This document shows positions 17,062 to 25,634 of a DNA stretch of 41,268 bases, one piece after another. The translations under genes and the position numbers were made by a program. How positions within the stretch are numbered: the stretch's first letter is position 1; each line of letters opens with the position of its first letter. The stretch is taken from contig NZ_BAAACW010000027.1 in the NCBI RefSeq assembly GCF_039521845.1, forward strand, positions 1 to 41,268, read 5' to 3'. The stretch comes from Alkalibacterium iburiense (lineage in GTDB: Bacteria > Bacillota > Bacilli > Lactobacillales > Carnobacteriaceae_A). The notes below the pieces were generated by a model. The model was given only the letters and a program-made list of their open reading frames with translations, was not told the origin of the DNA and ran no database searches.

Positions 17062-18189
17062 TTGTCGGAAGCAGGAATGGAGTTAAAACGCACACCGCTA
17101 TACGATTATTACCAAAGGAAAGGGATAAAATTATCTGATTTTGGTTCTTGGGCTTTACCCATTCATTATACAAGCATTATTGAAGAACATAAAACGGTCA
17201 GAGAAAAGGTCGGCCTATTTGATGTTTCTCACATGGGGGAAATTGAAGTATCCGGTGACCGGGCTACCTCCTGGTTGAACCGTCTGATTACCAACGATTT
17301 GACAACGATTGATAAAAATCAGGCTATTTATACCATCGTCCCGAATGAATCGGGAGGTATTTTAGATGATATTATTATTTTCAAGTACGATGATACCCGT
17401 TACTTATTGACACCGAATGCCTCTAATACTCAAAAGATCTTGGATTGGATAACCCAATACCAAGAAGAAGGCATCACCATCACTGACCGGTCCCAAGAAA
17501 TAGGACTTATTGCCGTTCAAGGACCCTATGCCAAAGAAGTCGTCGCTAAAGTATTTGGGGAAGAAGTCAAAGACATTCCAAACTACGCCTTTATAACCGC
17601 TGACGCTCATCCTACTTACACGAATGCCCTTATTTCTCGTACAGGTTACACGGGAGAAGATGGATATGAAGTGTACGTTCAGCGGGACCAGACTGAAGAG
17701 CTGTGGGAAGCCTTTATGGAAGCAGGTGAAGCATACGGCATTCAGCCATGCGGTCTGGGAGCACGCGATACGTTGCGCTTGGAAGCGGGCATGCCTTTAT
17801 ATGGTCAAGATTTATCTGAAGATGTGACCCCACTAGAAGCCGGTTTGCGCTTTGCGGTCAAATGGGATAAAGACGAGCCGTTCATCGGACAGGAAGCACT
17901 GGAAAAACAAAAAGAAACCGGTGTGGACTATCTTTCAAGAGGATTTGAACTGGTGGACAAAGGAATTGCCAGAGAAGGCTACCCGGTGGTGAATGCCGAT
18001 GGAGAAGAAATTGGTCAGGTGACATCCGGTACACGTTCCCCGTCTTTAAATAAAAGCATCGGATTTATGCGCGTCCAAAAAGAATCCGTCTCACTCGGTG
18101 ACACGGTCTGGATTCAAGTCAGAAAGAAAACACTAGCAGCAAAGATAACAAAGAAGAATTGGCTAAAACAAATAAAGAAAGAAGGCTAA
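17062..18189 (+). CDS. gcvT: Glycine cleavage system T protein (aminomethyltransferase)
   Basis: This enzyme transfers the methylene group from the lipoyl-bound aminomethyl of GcvH to tetrahydrofolate and releases ammonia. The sequence begins LKRTPLYDYYQRKG, continues with LFDVSHMGEIEVSGDRA, SRTGYTGEDGYEVYV and GLGARDTLRLEAGMPLYG, and ends with the beta-barrel segment including GQVTSGTRSPSLNKSIG. The start is uncertain. The TTG at 17062 has GGAGGG six bases upstream and gives 375 residues. The ATG at 17056 touches that site and the ATG at 17077 has only AGGA next to it. gcvH follows four bases after the stop. Confidence 0.95.
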   Translation: MSEAGMELKRTPLYDYYQRKGIKLSDFGSWALPIHYTSIIEEHKTVREKVGLFDVSHMGEIEVSGDRATSWLNRLITNDLTTIDKNQAIYTIVPNESGGILDDIIIFKYDDTRYLLTPNASNTQKILDWITQYQEEGITITDRSQEIGLIAVQGPYAKEVVAKVFGEEVKDIPNYAFITADAHPTYTNALISRTGYTGEDGYEVYVQRDQTEELWEAFMEAGEAYGIQPCGLGARDTLRLEAGMPLYGQDLSEDVTPLEAGLRFAVKWDKDEPFIGQEALEKQKETGVDYLSRGFELVDKGIAREGYPVVNADGEEIGQVTSGTRSPSLNKSIGFMRVQKESVSLGDTVWIQVRKKTLAAKITKKNWLKQIKKEG

Positions 18190-18193
18190 TAAC

Positions 18194-18580
18194 ATGGTAG
18201 ATAAAGAAAAGTTATACTTTACAGAAGAGCACGAATGGATTGAATTAGTGAGCGAAGATTATGTTCGTATCGGCATTACAGATTACGCAGTTGAGCAGTT
18301 AGGCGATATTGTGTTTGTCGAATTGCCGGAAGTGAATGATGCAACAGAAGCGGAAGCGGAATTTGCGACAGTTGAATCCGTTAAATCGACGTCAGAAATC
18401 TATTCTCCTGTCAGCGGGAACGTTGCTAAAGTGAATACGAATCTGGAAGATGAGCCGGAATTACTGAATGAATCGCCATTTGGAGAAGGCTGGTTAATTG
18501 AAGTTCAAGCCAATGAGGCAGTAGATGTATCTCGCTTACTCGACTCAAAAGCTTACGAGGAGTATATAGAGACCCTTTAA
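18194..18580 (+). CDS. gcvH: Glycine cleavage system H protein (lipoyl carrier)
   Basis: This 128-residue carrier shuttles the aminomethyl group between the P, T and L proteins on a lipoyl arm. The lipoylation site is K64 in VESVKSTSE. The start and fold match the family: FTEEHEWIEL, GITDYAVEQLGDIVFVELPEVN and the C-terminal NESPFGEGWLIEV. It lies four bases after gcvT and is followed by a terminator, which ends the first glycine cleavage unit. It is the ordinary catabolic GcvH rather than the shorter GcvH-L linked to sirtuin/macrodomain operons. Confidence 0.97.
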   Translation: MVDKEKLYFTEEHEWIELVSEDYVRIGITDYAVEQLGDIVFVELPEVNDATEAEAEFATVESVKSTSEIYSPVSGNVAKVNTNLEDEPELLNESPFGEGWLIEVQANEAVDVSRLLDSKAYEEYIETL

Positions 18581-18596
18581 AAAACCTGTAGAAAAA

Positions 18597-18620
18597 GGAG
18601 AGTGTAAAGACTCTCTTTTT
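18597..18620 (+). terminator. Terminator after gcvH
   Basis: GGAGAGT, the loop GTAAAG, ACTCTC, then T-rich sequence. It separates gcvTH from gcvPA-gcvPB, perhaps incompletely. Confidence 0.75.
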
Positions 18621-18657
18621 TCTGCTCTTTTTATGTCACCCCCTGTTTTTGGAAACA

Positions 18658-18686
18658 TTCCGGACACAGGAGAAATTAAGTAAAAT
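18658..18686 (+). promoter_or_regulatory. Promoter of gcvPA-gcvPB
   Basis: TTCCGG (18658-18663), 17 bases, TAAAAT (18681-18686). Its weak -35 resembles that of the gcvT promoter (TTCCAG). Confidence 0.45.
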
Positions 18687-18713
18687 GAGATTGCACACTA
18701 AGGAGTGACCGCA

Positions 18714-20072
18714 TTGACTAAACAACACCGTTACTTACCAACAACTGAACAGGACCGAAAAGAGATGCTTGAGACCATTGGTGTCTCATCAATCAAAGAC
18801 CTGTTTTCAGATATTCCTCAATCAACGCGTGCTGAGAAAGAAGCCGCTGTTCAGATTGATGAAGCATTAAGTGAACAAGCCTTAATTAAACATATGAAAG
18901 CTTTAGCTGAAAAAAACAGTACAACAGACACTCACGCTTATTTCCTAGGTGGAGGCGTCTACGATCATTACGTTCCAAGCATTGTGAACCATGTCTTACT
19001 GCGTTCAGAGTTTATGACAGCTTATACGCCTTATCAGCCTGAAGCCAGTCAGGGTGAACTGCAGGCCTTATTTGAATTCCAGTCCATGATGTGTGAACTG
19101 ACCGGAATGGATGTGGCTAACTCCAGCTTGTACGATGGCTTTACCTCTTTAGGAGAAGCGTGTAATCTCGCGACTTCCGTGACGAAAAAACAACAGGTTC
19201 TTTACTCAAAAGCGTTGCATCCGCAAGCAAAAGAAGTGATTCAGACTTATGCTTACGGCATGGAATATGATGTCGAAGAAGTACCTTTAACTGATAACCA
19301 AACGGATTTAGAGAAATTAAAAGAACAGATCTCAGAAGACACTGCCGCTGTGATTATTCAGTATCCGAACTTCTTCGGAACCATTGAAGATTTAAAAGCG
19401 GTAAAAGACGTGCTGGAAGGAACGAAAGCCTTGCTGATTGTCATGGCTAATCCTTTAGCTTTAGCTATTCTAGAAGCTCCAGGAAAACTGGGAGCGGATA
19501 TTGTCGTTGGAGACACGCAACCGATTGGCTTGCCTATGAGTTACGGCGGACCACACTGCGGGTATTTTGCGGTTAAGAAAAAATACATGCGTAAAGTGCC
19601 TAGTCGGATTGTGGGACAAACAGTGGATTCGGAAGGGAAACGCGGCTTTGTCATGACCTTACAGACACGGGAACAGCATATCCGTCGTGAAAAAGCGACG
19701 TCCAATATGAGTTCCAATCAGGCACTGACTGCGCTGGCAACTTCTGTCTTTTTATCGGCCGTTGGAAAAGAAGGCCTGCAGGAGATGGCTCAGCAAAATA
19801 TTAACCACGCTCACTATGTCAAAAACCAATTGGCTAACAAAGGATTGACTATCTTATCTCAAGATACGTTCTTTAATGAATTTGTTGTCCAATTGAATCG
19901 ACCTGTTCAAGAAGTCAATCAAGCCTTACTAAAGAATAATATGATTGGTGGTTTGGATGTGTCCGAAGAACTGGATACTGAGAACGCCATGTTAGTCTGC
20001 GTGACTGAAAAACGCACGAAAGAAGAAATGGATGCCTTTATAAACGCTTTAACAGAGGAGGAAGGAAAATGA
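18714..20072 (+). CDS. gcvPA: Glycine dehydrogenase (decarboxylating) subunit 1
   Basis: This 452-residue subunit is the N-terminal half of the split PLP-dependent P protein, which decarboxylates glycine and loads the aminomethyl group on GcvH. Typical features are RYLPTTEQDRKEMLETIG at the start, FLGGGVYDHYVPSIV, the conserved AYTPYQPEASQGELQALFEFQ and the late RIVGQTVDSEGKRGFVMTLQTREQHIRREKATSN, each cut here to short runs. The start is taken at TTG 18714, with AGGAG eight bases upstream; a GTG at 18705 overlaps that site. It overlaps gcvPB by four bases (ATGA), so translation is coupled. Confidence 0.95.
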   Translation: MTKQHRYLPTTEQDRKEMLETIGVSSIKDLFSDIPQSTRAEKEAAVQIDEALSEQALIKHMKALAEKNSTTDTHAYFLGGGVYDHYVPSIVNHVLLRSEFMTAYTPYQPEASQGELQALFEFQSMMCELTGMDVANSSLYDGFTSLGEACNLATSVTKKQQVLYSKALHPQAKEVIQTYAYGMEYDVEEVPLTDNQTDLEKLKEQISEDTAAVIIQYPNFFGTIEDLKAVKDVLEGTKALLIVMANPLALAILEAPGKLGADIVVGDTQPIGLPMSYGGPHCGYFAVKKKYMRKVPSRIVGQTVDSEGKRGFVMTLQTREQHIRREKATSNMSSNQALTALATSVFLSAVGKEGLQEMAQQNINHAHYVKNQLANKGLTILSQDTFFNEFVVQLNRPVQEVNQALLKNNMIGGLDVSEELDTENAMLVCVTEKRTKEEMDAFINALTEEEGK

Positions 20073-21535
20073 CTGTAAAACAAGATCCCTTAATATTTGA
20101 ACTGTCTCGAAAAGGAAGAAAAGCTTACAGTCTTCCAGAATCTTCTATTGAACAGACCGACTTATCTCAGGTTCTTCCCACTCATGTGATGAGAGAGGAA
20201 CCGGCTGAACTGCCTGAAGTGTCTGAACTTCAAGTGATGCGTCATTATACACGCTTATCCAATAAAAACTTTGGGATTGAAACAGGCTTTTATCCACTCG
20301 GTTCGTGTACGATGAAATATAACCCTAAAATTAATGAAGACATTGCCCGTTACAGTGGCTTTGCGCATATTCATCCGTTGCAACCGGAAGAAACCGCTCA
20401 GGGTGCTTTAGAGTTAATGTATAACCTGCAAGAAGATTTGAAGCAGGTCACCGGAATGGATGCCATATCTCTTCAGCCCGCTGCGGGTGCTCAAGGCGAG
20501 TGGGCCGGATTACTGATTTTTAAAGCGTATCACGAAGCCAATGGAGAAGGAGAGCAGAGACGAAAAATATTAGTTCCTGACTCGGCTCATGGAACCAACC
20601 CGGCCAGTGCGGTAGTTGCTGGGTATGATGTTGTTGAAATTAAGTCCAATGAACAAGGACGTGTCGGAGTGGATGCATTGAAAGAAGCGGTTGGACCAGA
20701 TACAGCCGGTTTAATGCTGACCAATCCCAACACGCTTGGTTTATTTGAAGTGGATATTATAGAAATTGCCAAGATTGTCCATGAAGCAGGCGGACTGCTT
20801 TACTATGACGGGGCTAACGCCAATGCCATCTTAGGCAAAGCTTCTCCTGCAGAAATGGGCTTTGATGTGGTTCACTTGAACCTCCATAAAACCTTCAGTA
20901 CGCCTCATGGAGGAGGCGGACCGGGATCCGGTCCTATTGGTGTGGTAGACTACTTGAAAGACTTCATGCCGTCTCCTCGAATTGAAAAAGAAGGAGAGAC
21001 GTACAAAATAACCCGCAACCATCCCCAAGCCATTGGACGCGTGAAGGGCTACCATGGAAACTTTGGAGTCAACGTTCGAGCCTACGCTTATATTAAGAGC
21101 ATGGGAGCGGAAGGTTTGCAGCAAGTGTCAGAAGATGCTGTATTACATGCGAACTATTTGAAGGCGCGTTTAGAACCCTATTATGATTCACCGTATCCTT
21201 CTTTATGTAAACATGAGTTTGTCCTGAGTGGCAATCGCCAGAAAAAACTCGGCGTGAGAACAACAGATATTGCCAAGCGTCTGTTGGATTACGGGTTCTA
21301 TTCGCCTACAGTTTACTTCCCGCTCATTGTAGAAGAGGCGCTTATGATAGAACCGACTGAAACGGAAGCCAAAGAAACCTTGGACGAGTTTGCGGATGCC
21401 TTAATCGAAATTGCCAAAGACGCTGAAGAAAATCCAGAGCTCGTGACAGGAGCCCCTTATACGAAAGCCGTTACCCGTTTAGACGAAGTGACAGCTGCTA
21501 GAAAACCGATAGTCGTTTACCAAAAAGAAGACTAA
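20069..21535 (+). CDS. gcvPB: Glycine dehydrogenase (decarboxylating) subunit 2
   Basis: This 488-residue C-terminal half of the P protein carries the PLP lysine, expected at K274 in LNLHKTFSTPHGGGGPG. Further family marks are GFYPLGSCTMKYNPK near the N terminus, ARYSGFAHIHPLQP, and HGTNPASAVVAGYDVVEI. It overlaps gcvPA by ATGA. With gcvT and gcvH upstream it makes the P, H and T proteins; the L protein (lipoamide dehydrogenase) is not in this window and is probably shared with the pyruvate dehydrogenase complex. Confidence 0.97.
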   Translation: MTVKQDPLIFELSRKGRKAYSLPESSIEQTDLSQVLPTHVMREEPAELPEVSELQVMRHYTRLSNKNFGIETGFYPLGSCTMKYNPKINEDIARYSGFAHIHPLQPEETAQGALELMYNLQEDLKQVTGMDAISLQPAAGAQGEWAGLLIFKAYHEANGEGEQRRKILVPDSAHGTNPASAVVAGYDVVEIKSNEQGRVGVDALKEAVGPDTAGLMLTNPNTLGLFEVDIIEIAKIVHEAGGLLYYDGANANAILGKASPAEMGFDVVHLNLHKTFSTPHGGGGPGSGPIGVVDYLKDFMPSPRIEKEGETYKITRNHPQAIGRVKGYHGNFGVNVRAYAYIKSMGAEGLQQVSEDAVLHANYLKARLEPYYDSPYPSLCKHEFVLSGNRQKKLGVRTTDIAKRLLDYGFYSPTVYFPLIVEEALMIEPTETEAKETLDEFADALIEIAKDAEENPELVTGAPYTKAVTRLDEVTAARKPIVVYQKED

Positions 21536-21562
21536 ATAGTTAAACTCACAAGGAGGATAATG

Positions 21563-22348
21563 ATGGATCTTCATATAACAGGAAAGAACGCCCTAGTCAT
21601 GGCCTCGAGTTCAGGATTAGGAAAAGCGATAGCTAAAGAGTTGGCGGCTGAAGGAGCCAACGTGATGCTGACCAGTCGCAATAAAGATAAATTAGAAGCC
21701 GCGAAAGCGGATATTGAAACAGTGGCTAAAGGAAAAGTCAGTTACGTGATAGCCGATATGACAGATGCTAGAAGTATTGAGACTTTAGTTGAAACCACCC
21801 GTTCAAAATTCGGTAAAATAAACATGCTAGTCAACAACTCGGGTGGACCGACAGCTGGAAAGTTTGAAGATTTGACCGATGCAGATTGGCAAAAAGCTTT
21901 TGATTTAACCTTGCTTGGTTACGTCCGTGTGACCCGCGCTGTCTTGCCGGATTTAAAAGAAACCAAAGGGCGTATTTTAAATAATGCTTCTTCATCCATT
22001 AAGCAGCCGATTGATGGCTTGCTTTTATCTAACGCCTTTAGAATGGGGATTCAGGGACTGTCTAAAACATTAGCCAGAGAACTCGGTCCAGACGGTATTT
22101 TGGTCAATACTATTGGAGCGGGTCGTATCCAGACCGACCGCATTGATAGCTTGGATGAAACACGGTCAGAAAAACAAGGGGTGCCTCTTGAAGACATTAA
22201 GCGCCGTTTTGAAGAGAACATTCCAGTTGGCCGCTACGGGACTCCAGAAGAGTTTGCTAAACTCGCCGCCTTTCTCGTGTCTTACGCCAACACCTATGTG
22301 AGTGGTCAAGCCATCCTTGTGGACGGCGCGATGATTGAAACTTATTAA
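21563..22348 (+). CDS. SDR-family oxidoreductase lacking the usual Tyr-x3-Lys
   Basis: The 261-residue product has the Rossmann nucleotide motif ASSSGLGKAIAKELA and the NNSGG motif of short-chain dehydrogenases. After the catalytic Ser region (LNNASSSIKQPIDG), the position where YxxxK is expected reads LSNAFRMGIQG, with no Tyr and no Lys. A known SDR subgroup related to 3-oxoacyl-ACP reductases shares this change, so the protein may be active by another route or may not be a dehydrogenase. The start at 21563 is chosen over the adjacent ATG at 21560 for better spacing from GGAGG. It follows gcvPB by 27 bases and may be read through from it, with a terminator afterwards. Confidence 0.88.
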   Translation: MDLHITGKNALVMASSSGLGKAIAKELAAEGANVMLTSRNKDKLEAAKADIETVAKGKVSYVIADMTDARSIETLVETTRSKFGKINMLVNNSGGPTAGKFEDLTDADWQKAFDLTLLGYVRVTRAVLPDLKETKGRILNNASSSIKQPIDGLLLSNAFRMGIQGLSKTLARELGPDGILVNTIGAGRIQTDRIDSLDETRSEKQGVPLEDIKRRFEENIPVGRYGTPEEFAKLAAFLVSYANTYVSGQAILVDGAMIETY

Positions 22349-22372
22349 GTATAACGAACTGAAATAAATCGG

Positions 22373-22410
22373 AAAAATCTGCTCATCGAATAGTGAAGAG
22401 CAGATTTTTT
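22373..22410 (+). terminator. Terminator after the SDR gene
   Basis: AAAAATCTGCTC, a 13-base loop, GAGCAGATTTTTT. Confidence 0.9.
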
Positions 22411-22441
22411 CAAGAAAACAGACAGAAAGAGGAAACCATCC

Positions 22442-22936
22442 ATGACAGATACAAAGAAAATCTATTTTGCCTCTCCATTATTTTCAGAAATGGAACAACT
22501 GTACAATGCTCATGTCGTGAAGCGATTAAGAGAACAGTTTGGAGAAAAACTATCTATTTACCTGCCGCAAGAAAATGCGGCGATTAATGATAAAGCCAAC
22601 TATGCCAACAGCATTCAAATTGCGGATGGCGACAATCACTATTTAGAAGAATCAGATATTCTGATTGCAATCTTAGATGGTCTAACGATTGATGCCGGAG
22701 TAGCCTCTGAAATTGGCTATTTCTATTCTATGAATAAACCGATTATTGGTGTGTACTCAGATATTAGACAAGGCTTAAACGATAATCAGGAAAAAGTAAA
22801 AGCTTTAGATGAGGTAGCTGAATCCCCTTTTTCTTACATTAACCTGTACACAGTTGGTTTAGTGAAAAAACGTGGAAGCATCGTGCGAACAACGGACGAG
22901 CTCTTAAAAATAATGGAAGACCTGTTAGAAGACTAA
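22442..22936 (+). CDS. Nucleoside 2-deoxyribosyltransferase
   Basis: This 164-residue enzyme exchanges the base of 2'-deoxyribonucleosides, a nucleoside salvage reaction typical of lactobacilli. Family motifs are the N-terminal IYFASPLFSEMEQLYN, YLPQENAAINDK, the acidic ESDILIAILDGLTIDAGVASEIGY region containing the expected nucleophilic Glu and binding Asp residues, and MNKPIIGVYSD. The start follows GAGG. It has its own unit between the SDR terminator and the lysine riboswitch. Base preference (type I purine or type II broad) cannot be decided here. Confidence 0.9.
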   Translation: MTDTKKIYFASPLFSEMEQLYNAHVVKRLREQFGEKLSIYLPQENAAINDKANYANSIQIADGDNHYLEESDILIAILDGLTIDAGVASEIGYFYSMNKPIIGVYSDIRQGLNDNQEKVKALDEVAESPFSYINLYTVGLVKKRGSIVRTTDELLKIMEDLLED

Positions 22937-22978
22937 AATGAGAAAAACACGGTTTATAATGAGAAATTGGAAATACTA

Positions 22979-23007
22979 TTGAAAAATGAGTGTGCGCACG
23001 GTAAAAT
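22979..23007 (+). promoter_or_regulatory. Promoter of the lysine riboswitch transcript
   Basis: TTGAAA (22979-22984), 17 bases, TAAAAT (23002-23007), about 28 bases before the aptamer. Confidence 0.65.
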
Positions 23008-23034
23008 ACAATGCGTTGATAAATAATATAAAAA

Positions 23035-23242
23035 GATAGAGGCGCGAAAAATAAGAGTACTTTTTCAGAGGCTGGCCAGCCGTTGAAGAAAGAAGAAAGG
23101 GTTTTTCGCCGAAGGTTAGGGATTGCCGCTCCCTTTCCTGGGTATCCGTTTAAGAAGCGTATACCTGTCACGGATTCCGTGGAGCACTATCCTTAATACA
23201 TGCCTGAAAGCATTTAAGGAGAGTGTGCCTTAGATGCTTTTT
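23035..23242 (+). promoter_or_regulatory. Lysine riboswitch (L box) with terminator platform
   Basis: The aptamer, 23035-23191, starts GATAGAGGCGCG and ends GGAGCACTATC, which close the P1 helix. Conserved internal elements are GAAAGGG, CGCCGAAGG, CCTGGGTAT, ATACCTGTCACGG and CCGTGGAG, in the known order of the L box. It is followed by AAGCATTTAAGG, a loop, CCTTAGATGCTTTTT (23208-23242), a terminator that would form when lysine is bound. The transporter gene starts 25 bases later, so lysine should switch it off. Confidence 0.93.
23208..23242 (+). terminator. Lysine-responsive attenuator
   Basis: AAGCATTTAAGG pairs with CCTTAGATGCTT, followed by a short T run. It sits between the aptamer and the transporter start. 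Confidence 0.85.
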
Positions 23243-23266
23243 AATTTGAACTAAAGGAGATTACAC

Positions 23267-24988
23267 ATGAAACATCGATTATTAAAGCTGATTTTGTTTG
23301 TCTCAGCTATCGCACTATTTATTCCCACACCGGTTTTGGCACAAGAAGCAGAAGCGACGACACTGGCTAGCACATTGGGACCAGTCACGTTGATTCCGCC
23401 TCTCATTGCTATCATATTAGCCTTTGTGACAAAGAACGTTGTTTTGTCTTTATTTGTGGGTATATTTTCAGGAACCGTTATTGTTCAGTATGCGACAGGC
23501 GCGAGACTGATAAGCGGGTTAGTATTAGGATTTACGGACATCGTGGATTATGTTCTTAACTCACTAGCTGATCCTTGGAATGCGGGGATTATCCTTCAAG
23601 TATTGACCATCGGGGGATTGATTGCTTTAATTACCAGCTCAGGCGGAGCCAGAGCTGTGGCTGAAAGTCTGGCAAAAAAAGCTAAAGGCCCTATTAGTAC
23701 TCAACTCATTACCTGGGTATTAGGATTACTCATCTTTTTCGATGACTACGCCAATGCCCTCATTGTCGGTCCAATCATGCGTCCGGTTTCTGATAAAATG
23801 AATATGTCTCGAGAGCGTTTGGCCTTTATAGTGGACGCGACGGCCGCACCTGTTGCCGGGATTGCTTTAATCTCTACTTGGATTGGCTACGAAGTCGGTT
23901 TAATTAATGATGCCTACCAGTCCATAGGGCAGAACGTCAATGCTTACGGTGTGTTCTTACAAACGATTCCTTACCGTTTCTATAACATTTTAATGCTCTT
24001 TTTCGTTGTATTGACTTCGATTACCTTGAGAGAATTCGGGTCAATGAAAAAAGCGCAAGAGCGAGCACGCGACACCGGTCAGTTGATTGCGGAGGGCTCT
24101 TCACTTGAAGGAGAAGACGAAGAAACAGAAGTTACAGCAAAAGGGAAGTTATCTGTATGGAATGCCCTTGTTCCCATCGGAGCTTTAATCGTATTTAGTT
24201 TCATCGGTTTTTATACGAATGGACGTCAAGTTATTTTGGCTTCGGATAATACAGCCTTGATTCAATTGATTCAAACCAGTCCGTTCTCTTTTGCGGCTAT
24301 AAGAGAAACCTTTGGACTCTCAGATGCATCGGTTGTTTTATTTCAAGCCGCTTTAATTTCTAGCATCATTGCTTTAATTATGGGAGTTATACAAGGACAC
24401 TTTACCTTTGGGAAAGGCATAGACATATGGGTATCGGGTATGAAAACACTTATCATTACAGGAGTAATTTTACTCTTAGCCTGGTCACTATCCGGTATCA
24501 TGAATGACCTGGGAACAGCAGATTACTTGGTCTCTTTATTGGGAGACACTATGCCGCCATTTTTATTACCTACTCTTATCTTTGTATTCGGAGCGATTAT
24601 TTCTTTTTCAACAGGGACATCTTACGGAACGATGGGGATTCTTATGCCTCTGGCCATTCCATTAGCGACAGCTATGCAGCCTGATAATCCGGAATTCATT
24701 GTCATGTCAGTGGGGGCCGTTTTAACAGGTGCGATTTTCGGAGACCATTCCTCACCGATTTCCGATACAACGATTCTGTCATCCATGGGAGCAGGTTCCA
24801 ATCTGTTGGACCATGTGACCACACAGCTGCCTTATGCTCTGACTATTGGAGTGATTTCCATTGTATTTGGATACATTCCGTCTGCTTTCAATCTTTCCAT
24901 CTGGATTGTTCTGCCACTCGCTTTCTTAGCCGTTGTAGCAGCCGTTTATATACTGGGAACAAAAGTAGATACAACAGAAACGATCTAA
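23267..24988 (+). CDS. lysW: NhaC-family transporter under lysine riboswitch control, probable lysine importer (LysW type)
   Basis: The 573-residue product belongs to the Na+/H+ antiporter NhaC superfamily, with about 12-13 membrane segments. Family stretches include FFDDYANALIVGPIMRP, DATAAPVAGIALISTWIG, FGAIISFSTGTSYGTMGILMPLAIP cut short, and GAIFGDHSSPISDTTILSS. It begins with a cleavable-looking signal (residues 1-26, ending VLAQ). NhaC-like proteins downstream of lysine riboswitches were named LysW and predicted to import lysine; the riboswitch here supports that over sodium/proton exchange. Sodium-coupled uptake is inferred. The start follows AAAGGAG. A terminator ends the unit. Confidence 0.82.
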   Translation: MKHRLLKLILFVSAIALFIPTPVLAQEAEATTLASTLGPVTLIPPLIAIILAFVTKNVVLSLFVGIFSGTVIVQYATGARLISGLVLGFTDIVDYVLNSLADPWNAGIILQVLTIGGLIALITSSGGARAVAESLAKKAKGPISTQLITWVLGLLIFFDDYANALIVGPIMRPVSDKMNMSRERLAFIVDATAAPVAGIALISTWIGYEVGLINDAYQSIGQNVNAYGVFLQTIPYRFYNILMLFFVVLTSITLREFGSMKKAQERARDTGQLIAEGSSLEGEDEETEVTAKGKLSVWNALVPIGALIVFSFIGFYTNGRQVILASDNTALIQLIQTSPFSFAAIRETFGLSDASVVLFQAALISSIIALIMGVIQGHFTFGKGIDIWVSGMKTLIITGVILLLAWSLSGIMNDLGTADYLVSLLGDTMPPFLLPTLIFVFGAIISFSTGTSYGTMGILMPLAIPLATAMQPDNPEFIVMSVGAVLTGAIFGDHSSPISDTTILSSMGAGSNLLDHVTTQLPYALTIGVISIVFGYIPSAFNLSIWIVLPLAFLAVVAAVYILGTKVDTTETI

Positions 24989-24994
24989 CACAAG

Positions 24995-25020
24995 GAAGTC
25001 CGGTGAAAACCGGGCTTTTT
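24995..25020 (+). terminator. Terminator after lysW
   Basis: AAGTCCGG, the loop TGAA, AACCGGGCTTTTT. Confidence 0.85.
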
Positions 25021-25084
25021 ATTTGCTCAAAAATAAGGGAGTCGGTACACTGACCTTAAGAGTCATCATGAAGGAGGCCTTTTT

Positions 25085-25597
25085 ATGAAGTGGGAAGTAG
25101 TCAAAGGAGACATCACGACGTTAGAAGTGGATGCCATTGTCAATGCAGCCAATAAGAGTTTATTAGGTGGAGGGGGAGTGGATGGAGCGATTCATCGCGC
25201 TGCTGGACCGGAATTAAAAGAAGCCTGTCAAAAACTCAACGGTGCTGAAACAGGTGAAGCGAAGTTAACAGAAGGCTTCAATTTGCCTGCTGATTATGTC
25301 ATTCATACGGTTGGACCGGTTTATAATGACGGCACAAGAGGAGAGGCTGAGTTATTAAAAGCCTGCTATGAAAACAGTATAAAGTTAGCTCGCGAACATC
25401 ACATCAAGTCGATAGCTTTTCCATCCATTAGTACAGGAGCGTATCGGTACCCTATTGAAGAAGCAGCTGAGATTGCCGTGGATACAGTTGTTCAACTAAC
25501 AAAAGATTCCGATGAAATAGAGAAGGTCGTATTTTCAGTCTTTGATGATCAAACAGAAAAGATATATAAGAAAAAACTGTCAGAAATAGAGAGTTAA
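25085..25597 (+). CDS. Macrodomain protein, O-acetyl-ADP-ribose deacetylase type (YmdB-like)
   Basis: This 170-residue single-domain protein binds ADP-ribose and probably removes acetyl or ADP-ribosyl groups. Motifs: GDITTLEVDAIVNAANKSL at the N terminus, the loop GGGGVDGAIHRAAG with the usual Asp, YVIHTVGPVY, and SIAFPSISTGAYRYP forming the second phosphate loop. Length and motifs fit the MacroD/YmdB class. The start follows AAGGAGG. Although gcvH is in the same region, the two are about 6.5 kb apart and there is no sirtuin or lipoate ligase gene next to it, so this is not a SirTM operon. The PEBP gene follows 37 bases after the stop and may be co-transcribed. Confidence 0.9.
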   Translation: MKWEVVKGDITTLEVDAIVNAANKSLLGGGGVDGAIHRAAGPELKEACQKLNGAETGEAKLTEGFNLPADYVIHTVGPVYNDGTRGEAELLKACYENSIKLAREHHIKSIAFPSISTGAYRYPIEEAAEIAVDTVVQLTKDSDEIEKVVFSVFDDQTEKIYKKKLSEIES

Positions 25598-25634
25598 GTG
25601 GTGAGAGTATAAAAGCCTAAGGAGGAAGAAAAAG

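Noticed and set aside
22839..23171. A 110-residue minus-strand frame.
   Set aside because: It overlaps the lysine riboswitch and the deoxyribosyltransferase gene, and has no supporting start site or composition.
17062..25597. A sirtuin-macrodomain-GcvH-L ADP-ribosylation operon, because gcvH and a macrodomain gene occur in one region.
   Set aside because: The two genes are about 6.5 kb apart in separate units. GcvH is the normal-length form, next to gcvT, and no sirtuin or second lipoate ligase is present.
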